Shown here in pieces: positions 41,601-50,607 of a stretch of DNA of 64,000 bases. The stretch's first letter is position 1; each line of letters begins with the position of its first letter. The translations under genes were made by a program, and so were the position numbers. The DNA comes from Apostichopus japonicus (taxonomy: Eukaryota > Echinodermata > Holothuroidea > Aspidochirotida > Stichopodidae), in NCBI RefSeq assembly GCF_037975245.1, contig NC_092571.1, positions 18,250,917 through 18,314,916 of the forward strand. Direction: 5' to 3'. The notes under the pieces are model-generated. The model saw nothing but the letters and a program-made list of their open reading frames with translations, had not been told where the DNA came from and did not search any database.

Positions 41601-44600
41601 TTCTTCTCAGCGTGTTAAAGAAACCCGTCTCTAGACAGGTCTTTGACTACATACTCAAGTCAGCATTGGTTCGACCGTTCTTCAAGGTGCTTCAACAACG
41701 GCAGTCGGCTCGCGGCCTGGCACGCCACGGACAGCCGCCCGACTACACGGACCCAACAGATGCCGTTCTCGCACAGGTAAAAGTATCCATGCATCCTCTT
41801 TGACTTGTTATTAATTTAAATCTTCCTATCACATCCTTATGGGGAAAAAAAAAATCAAGCAGAATGGCGTAATTAGACGATTTAAATGTAAACATCCGGT
41901 GACATCAAGATGAAGTCAGTCTATGCCCTAGCATCAGATTCATCCTGTCAGATATATTGGGAGCAATTACAGTTTTTATCCACTCCAGTCTATGCCCTAG
42001 CATCAGATTCATCCTGTCTGGTATGTTGCATGCAATTCCAGTTTTGATCCACTCCAGTCTATGCCCTAGCATCAGATTCATCCTGTCTGGTATGTTGCGA
42101 GCAATTCCAGTTTTGATCTCAAGACTGTATTCCTGGTCTGTTGAAGGTGAAGGATCTTTCATAGTACTATTACCAATAGTTGCATTTTGGTAAAACTCTA
42201 CAATTTGTCAATTTACAAGTCACTTTGAGCAGAGATCTCTGGAGAAAGGTTTCAGCATCTGTTGCAACACGATATGCAGCAAATAAATAAATTTGTATTC
42301 TTCTTTTCCTGACTGAAGAACAACCTGCTACTCTATAATCTTCATAATATTTTGATCAACAAAATTTCTCATCAATTTTTAAAGTTATTGTAATGGAGAT
42401 TATTATTTGTGGTGTACCTTCTCATTCCCAGATGCTGAGGAAATTGATATCACAAGGCATGACGGAGGAAGATGAAGATAAACTTATCCAACTAGAGGAA
42501 TTGATCGTCAAACAGCATGACACCAGGGCATGGTAAGAAGATATGAATATTCATAGAATAAAAGTGCAGAGAGCAGATCAATGTAGAGGGATTTGGTGAA
42601 TGACTGAACCTACCTAAAGAGTGTTCTTTTACTAGTTCTAGGTCCTCCTGTGATGTTAAAGGACTCTCTTTGAAAGTTATTTCCTTTATCTATCTAGTGT
42701 CTTGACGTTATGAATAGCTAATGATTGTAATCTCTCAGTTGGGACAATTTTTTCTGTACTGCAGTGTCATGTCCTGCTTCAGAGCACTTGTATTGTCAGT
42801 ACGAGCAGTATGAATATCATGTTTCTATCAGATCAAGGTTAGGAACTGTTTGTTCTGTCAATACCAGTGCTCTGAAGCATGATATTGGAGTACAGTTTAG
42901 AGAGGTGTTAGCATTAGGAAATAGTCCCAACTCGCTGATTGTAATAAATATTTCATGAATATTCAGGAGTAATTGTCAGACTGTAACTCCAGTGATATGT
43001 CTGCTAGTAAGCTAGACGCCCCATACTAGGCATTAACAGTTTATTTAAATCAGGCCCTTGATACACATTCAACTCAGCATCGTCATGATCACAGTGTCAC
43101 AGTCTCGATGCAAGGGAAACGGGGGGGGGGGGGGGAGGGGGGCTTAGAGTGGACCAGTTAAGTCGTTTGGTTTGAGTTGCCAGGCTCTCTATCTCGGGTG
43201 ACGTTTCTTACAAGAGTATCTTTAGCCGCACACCAGTCGTATATAGTTATTTCCTGTTTAGTTCATATGTTGTGAATCAGGACCTTTTCACTTCTGTTAA
43301 CTACTCCAGTGATAAGATCACCAGCATTCCAGATACAACGTATCTGCTCTATTCCTAGAATTGTCCATCGTTTAGGAGTCTTTCCACTTTTGCTTTTAGC
43401 TCCAGCGATATGACCCCAAGCAGTCCAGATGCCCCCTTTCAGCCGGGATCTATTAACCTGTTTAACATGAGATACATCAAACAGAATCACGCTGCCCTGG
43501 GTAAGCCTCACGATGCTAAACAAGAGAACAGAGAGAAATCACAATATAGGAAATCCAGCAAGATCAAGGGACCGTCGGATTCATCAAATGTTGTAAGAAA
43601 TGTTGTTTGCTTTTATCACATTATCTTGATTCCATCATTTTGGCTTAATTACTTGTTTACTGCATTCTGATTGAGCATGATTTTTCTTGCACATACCTCA
43701 TTGCCCCAGGTGCAGATCCAGATGGGGGAGGGGGTGGGGTGCAACACCCACTTTTCAACCCAAACACAAAGCATTAAAAGTAGATATTAGCACATCCTTG
43801 TGTGTAGACCTAATTTATAGCCTAAATATGCCTCAGAAAGCACTATTCAGTTTTGTTCTTGTTTTTGGGGGAGGACACCCAGACCCCTATATGGGAGTCA
43901 ACTTTAACAATTACTTCACCCCTGATACCCCATTGATATGGTTCAGGTGGGGGTTCAATAATTGTTTTTTTCCTTCATTTTTATTGTCCATACTTAATTC
44001 TGTGATGCATCACTGTTGCTTTTTTTTTTTTAATTTGATCTTGAGTTGATTACTTGTATCTTGGTTTCATTTTTTTTTTAAATAAGTAATTTTTTTGTTT
44101 ACTTAATTGTTTCATTTTTTAATTTATTGTTTCTTTGTTTGATTAATTTCTGTCTGTATTATTCTATGTTTAACTTTTATTTTTTTGTTTCAGTTTTAAC
44201 CACTTGGAAGCCCAACTGGACAATGTTTCAAATCCCAATGTATTTTCTTTATAATCCCAAAAAAATGAAGTTTGGGTCTCTTTAAGTTAATGAGCTGCAC
44301 TTGAACGGAATGATGGCTTTTTATTATATTTTGGGATGCAGTGCAAAATGTGTAATTCTTTATACAAGGATATAAATTTGCAATTTTCAATGTTTGTTGC
44401 CCAATTTTCAAGAAAAAGACTAATCTTTATCATTTGCTTCAGCCCAATGTTAAATTTTCAGTGACCAGAGTGCACCTAATTCTCTGTGTTATTTTGTTCT
44501 TTTTGTTTTCTTTTTGCTAATTTGTATGTTGCAGTTTAATACTCTATATAATTTCACTATTTGTAAAACAAACAAATACCAGTTAGCAATATATAACTAT

Positions 44601-47600
44601 CCAAGATGAGAGAATATATGTACTCTTTACATGGATAATGTTGTGAGAATTGAGATGATATATAATGTTTTACTTCACCATCTTTTGCTTCTTCTGCAAA
44701 ATCTACCCAAACAGAATGAAGAGTGGAAAGCTATGTTCGGTGATTCTCAGGCCCGATTGGCCCCACCGTCTCAAAAAGCTGTCCTCGCGCAACAACAGGC
44801 CCAGCAATCACAGCAAAGTGTCACATTCCCGGTACAACCAGGCCAGGATGCCTTAAGTACCATCCAGAACTCACAGCAGGTCAAAAACTCATCCACATCC
44901 CATCCAAAGCCCCCTCAAGCAGTTCCTCAAGAGCCACCGCCTCTTCCGAAAAGACCGCCGAACATGAAGAAGCCTGCCCAACCTGAGACAGAGGGTGCGA
45001 GTCAACCCAGGAGGGAAGACGATCGTTCGAACGCATCTCCGTCCCAAGATGGAGCTAAACGGGGAGAACCAGAGAATGACTCCAAGGAGGGTACTTCTTC
45101 CGCAACACCCCAAGGTATTTCAGAAGCAACCCCGGCTGGTAAGATGTTTCCTGAGGGCAGTAGACAGGTATCCAGAGACGGTGTGTCGAAAGAGAGGGCT
45201 TCAGGGATATCCACCAATCAAGGTTCTATTAGTATGTCACAGCTGCAGGCAGCTGCCGAAGGTATACCTATCAAGAAGGTACCTTCGTCGACAGAGAACA
45301 AACCGCTTCCGACTCAGAGTAAGTCCGTAGTTTTAATGTTGAAGCATCTGTTTTGCATTTTCTCTCGCTAGTTTCCAGCAAAAAGTTACCTAAAAACATG
45401 ACTACTTGATAGAAGATTACATTTGACCAATGCGTCCTAGACTTTACTCCCACTTGAGGATTTTAGTAATGAGCAATGTAAATGTAACTAATTACGTTGG
45501 ATTCTGTCAATTTCAGTCTCGAGAAAATATTGCATTTATTGAGTGTTAATTGGAAATAAGCTATACATAGTCATAAGGTTCACCACTTTTGTATGCCATA
45601 TATTAGGAAGCAAAAAGGCAACATAGTCAAGCTAGGTAAAAGCATAACTATGGGTTCTTTTTTTTAGTACCCAACAGTGTCCCGAAAATTAACCAAACTC
45701 AGCAGCCCCAGCTACCTGGTATAACTTAATGCTTGTATGAAGCAGCTTTTATTGTTGGATCAAATGTACTCTTGTTTAGATATCGCAAAATAAATATATA
45801 TAATTAAAAAATAAAAGTAAACTACTAATAGACCAACTAAAAATTGTATGACTCAGAGATACCAAAACTGATTAAATTTTTTTTTTTTATTGTTTTCATT
45901 CAGTACGTTTCTCACATTGCAAGCAAGACCTGCGACGTCTGGTCGCAAAGAAGAGGGCACAACACCTGGAAGATTTTACAAGAATATCTAGTATCGCCAA
46001 GGTAGCCCAACAGAAGATAGTACCGGACGTCAACTGGAAGCCAAAGGGTCAGTTGATCGCACACCTGCATGAGCACAAAGCAGCAATCAATAGGTAAGGA
46101 AAAGAGGGCTAAGAAGGTATGGCCAGAAAGAGGTGTAGGATAGTAGCTAGGCATTTAAGGAGTGATAGTGCTTTTTTTTTTTAACAAGCAAGAAATTAAG
46201 GGGGCTCTGCATTTTCAAGTTTGTGTAAAGCTTTGACTTGAAATTCCTTGATCAAGAGAGTTAAATGATCCATGAAACAGAATATTCAAGGATTTTGTTT
46301 TCTGACTCCCTAAGATGTAGCCTGTTTCTTAGAAACTTTCTCTTCTCTTTGCTGGTTTTTTTCGTCCAAGATATCGAAAATAATAAGTGAGGAAAGTGGC
46401 TAGTTGATCAGTCTATTTTTGGCAAAGCTAAGTTTTTTTATGTTGTTAAATATTTTTTTTCTTACTGGCAGGATTTCTATGTCCTGTTTTCTTTGTACAT
46501 CATCAGTAAGTGGTGTTTTTTGTGCTGAGGGTGATGTTTTTGCATGTCGATAGTTTGATTTATAAGAGCTGATCTGAATCGCTGTTCTCAGGATACAGGT
46601 GAGCTCCGAGCACGGATATTTTGAAAGTTTGATTTATAAGAGCTGATCTGAAATCATTGAGTTCTCAGGATACAGGTGAGCTCCGAGCACGGATAGTTTG
46701 ATAGTTTGATTTATATGAGCCGATCTGATTCGTTTCATTCTCAGGATACAGGTGAGCTCCGAGCACGGATATTTTGCCACATCATCTGATGATGGAACTG
46801 TCAAAATCTGGGACTGCGGGAAGCTGATGGGGAAGGCCTTTGTCCATCGATCAAAGGCTACTTATAACAGGCAGGCAGGACGGATCCAGGCTTTGTGTTT
46901 CTGTCAGGCTTCGACACGGGTGGTGTCCTGTTCAGATGACGGGTCCATACATGTCTTCAGGTAGTATAGGATCATTCATATAGTTTCATATAGGATCATC
47001 ATTCATATAGGATCATATCTTTTAGTATAGGATCATTCATTGAAGGATACCCCAGTGCCAGACAATGTAAAGTAGTATCATCTCCGCAAAATATTCCAAA
47101 CTGCTAGTTCAAAAACAATTTCACCTGAATGGTAAAAATGAGATCATTAGCTACACCATTACCAGGTGCATTCACGGAACTTTAACAAATTCTACCAAAA
47201 TTCATATCTTTGCCTCCTATCAAAATACTCTGAGAATATGATTTTGACCTAAAGATGTACAAAAGTGGTTTTTCATTAAGCAATCAATGTGGGTCACCAG
47301 AATGTCCTTTATAATGCTGTTCATGGTAACTATGGAAATAAGGACCTGCTCACCGGGAGATTGTGCCAAATTTTGGGTCACTATTCTCGAGCTGGCCTAA
47401 TTTAAGTCGTCTCTTGTGGGCCAATGGCCTGTGGGTCCTCTGTTGAGAACACCTGCTCAAGACAAATCCCTTATGCCCTAAAAGCTTTGAAACTCAGCAA
47501 AGGAAAAGAAGCAACGGCGGAAGCATCGTATGAATTTAAATCGCAATAACGCAAATCGTTTTTGGTTGAGAGGACTTTTCATAGGACATGTTTATGTCGA

Positions 47601-50285
47601 TTGTTCATTATTGGCCACACATCGTAGTACAATTGTTCGTATCATTCACTAACATTTTATTAGCATGAAATTGTGGTTCTCTGTATTAACACTGTTAAAT
47701 CACACTTTGCGTAGGATTCGGGTAATAAATTAGGAACCGGGTTGTATCGCGTCGGGCGGGTACCTTCGTTATTGCTGTTATCTTCGACCACATGGTAGCC
47801 TTACACCACACTAAGTCAATGGGAAATCTGCCTAAACGTCGGTTAGCCAACATTTTTTTTTTTAAATCACACTTTGCGTAGGATGCGGGTAATAAATTAG
47901 GAACCGGGTAGTATCGCGTCGGGCGGGTACCTTCGTTATTGCTGTTATCTACGACCACATGGTAGCCTAACACCACAGTAAGTCAATGGGAAATCTGCCT
48001 AACCGTCGGTTTGCCAATTTTTTTTTTTTAAATCACACTTTGCGTAGGATTCGAGTAATAAATTAGGAACCGGGTAGTATCGCGTCGGGCGGGTACCCGG
48101 GTATCTGGATAACCTGTGCAAACACTAATTAACAGAGTGTTCTTCTTCGATGATACAGTCAATCCTTTGCTCTCATATTTTGGGTCTGTTTTTGTCTCGT
48201 GTCGCTCATTCTGAACTCTATCCGATTGTCTTCTAAACATTCATAGCTTTGACCAGACCAGCATGACGACCGATAGCAGACACAACCTCAACGTCTCGGA
48301 GGAAGGGACAGTCGTCGATATAACGCACTTTGACACAGGTAAACAGTCTTTCTTAGGAGTTGTTGTAGTAGTAGAACATTGTTACCTTTTTCAATTCTGT
48401 TGACTTGGCTCCAAGATCATTTTTAAATAAATTGATAATATTTATGGTAGGTTGGGAGGGGCAGAGAACAAGCAATGATGGAAGGGCAGCAGAAACGATA
48501 AACTTTTTTTGTTGAAAATATTCCCTGGAAACATAATAGGTATGTATGGTGGATCTACGAATCGTTGATAACAGAAATCCTCTTGCTTTGAAATGACACC
48601 AAAAGACCAAGACTCACAATACCATAACAACTGTTATTAGGTTAGTATATTGTGATGTCTGAAATAGTCATTTTTTAGCAAGGTCTTCTAACTGTTGTTG
48701 ACTAACTGGGATAGGGACAGGAGAGGTGAGGGAGTGGTCAGGTGAAGAGGAAACAGGGCTCAGAGATTGGTAATAGCAAACCTTCCAACTGTAAAACTTG
48801 ATCTAAGCATAGTTAATATTTTTTTAATATAATAATAATAATCAGCAGTTAGTTTATGATGCTTAAGCAACCATAAATGTGGGAGAAGCTTGCAAGGGCT
48901 TATAGATTACAACTTACACGTCAGGTGGCTTCCAATTCAAATTTGGAATCTTTTCCATTGAGAAAGTCATTTCAGATGGGAAACCGTAGATTGCTGTTGG
49001 ATGAAAAACCTATCTTAATATGACCCGGCCGGGTATCGAAACCCGGAACCTCCCGATTGCTAAGCCTCATTGCTTCAAAGTATTACCGCCTTCATCCACT
49101 CGGCCACAGCACTGGTGTATATAATATAGTATATAAGAGAATGGAAACAGCTTTTACAATATAGAATTGGATTAAGAACCTTTTGGTGGAGAGGTATATA
49201 ACATTACATAAGATATTTTGAGTTAGGGGTTAGTGGTACATTACACATTTTAGACAATGTGTCGGTATTATTTGCTGCCTATCTGACCGACATCCATGTT
49301 TCTGAGGACTTATCATTCCTTTCTTCATCAATAGGCTCTCAGTCAGTTGTGGCTTTTGCAACAACACAGGGCTTTCTGATTGGGAAGGACCTAAGAGCAC
49401 CAAATGAAGCTTGGAGACTTAAGAATGAGCCTAAACATGGTAAACCGGAACATTTTTTGAATGCTGCTCTACTCTGATCAAATTTTATGAGAGTATAAAA
49501 GAAACTTATTGTTTCGAACAGGAAAATGGAGGCCTTGACGTCAGGATATTAACGAAAGTCTCGTCCGCTCTATCGAAAGCACAATGACAAGGTTTCCATG
49601 ATTATTCATTTACTTAAGTTTTGATTGTGAATCTTACTTTTTTTATGATTATTATAATAATAATTTCATTGTTATCCTGCTAGGCCTGATCACAGCATTT
49701 GTCATGGACCCTGGACAGTCCTGGATGGCCATTGGGACCAGCAATGGAGTCCACATGGGCTGGGATCTCAGGTTCCAATTACCAATAACAACACACCATC
49801 ATCCGGCAGGTAGGTGATGCTATTCCGGAGAGGGATGGGAGCGGGGAGGGTGGGGGGAGTGGGGAGGGCGGGGGGGGGAGTGGGGAGGATTATGGGAGTT
49901 CATTCACCAGGGAAACATGTCTGGGAGGATTGGGAGGCAGGGCTGAAGCGGGTTGTTAAAAATGTTACTTTTTTACACAAATGTCAGCTCTAATTTCTTG
50001 ATGATAAAAAAGAAAAGTTAGAAAAAGACTTTGCTACAGTTTATTTTGTACATGAAAACATAAATTTTGAAATAAGTATCATTGTGTAGTTATGAGTCCC
50101 TTGTGGCAGAAATATTTGAAGAACATAATAGCACCCAATTGTAATGGCTTTCATGTGTAATTTCAACTTCTTTGTTGGAAGAAATGGTCAATCTTTTTAA
50201 TGTTAACATTAAGTTCATCATAAGAAATACTGAAGTATCATGTGAACAATGATATGAAAAATGGAAACGCTTGTGTAAACAGATG

Positions 50286-50326
<41 letters not shown>

Positions 50327-50572
50327 TATACATTTGAGATGTTAGTGAGTTGGAAAATATGGAACAGTGAAAAAACTTCCAGCCTCCACCGGGGTTCGAA
50401 CCTGTGCCTCGTGCTTTATATGTGGACACCCTAACTACTAGGCTATGGACGCTGATTGTATGTCCAGAGGTTCGAAACCGCTAAGGAAGGTCGTAATTCC
50501 ACTGTAGGCGTTTGTAATCTGTATCAAAAAATACTAGTTCTGTTTTGGAGACTTGCCTTGCTCAAGATACAG

Positions 50573-50607
<35 letters not shown>

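Noticed and set aside
43501-43506. Early donor GTAAGC for VPS15 exon 19
   Set aside because: Reading on to 43592 restores the conserved SNV-NEEWK block with the next exon; the early donor would lose it. Minor use is still possible.
43687-44049. 120-codon open frame in VPS15 intron 19
   Set aside because: It covers G-rich, transposon-like sequence and ends in poly-T; no sign of a real protein.
49021-49112. A tRNA-Ser gene on the minus strand
   Set aside because: A and B boxes are present but the T loop has an extra base and the anticodon stem is not well paired; SINE head is more likely.
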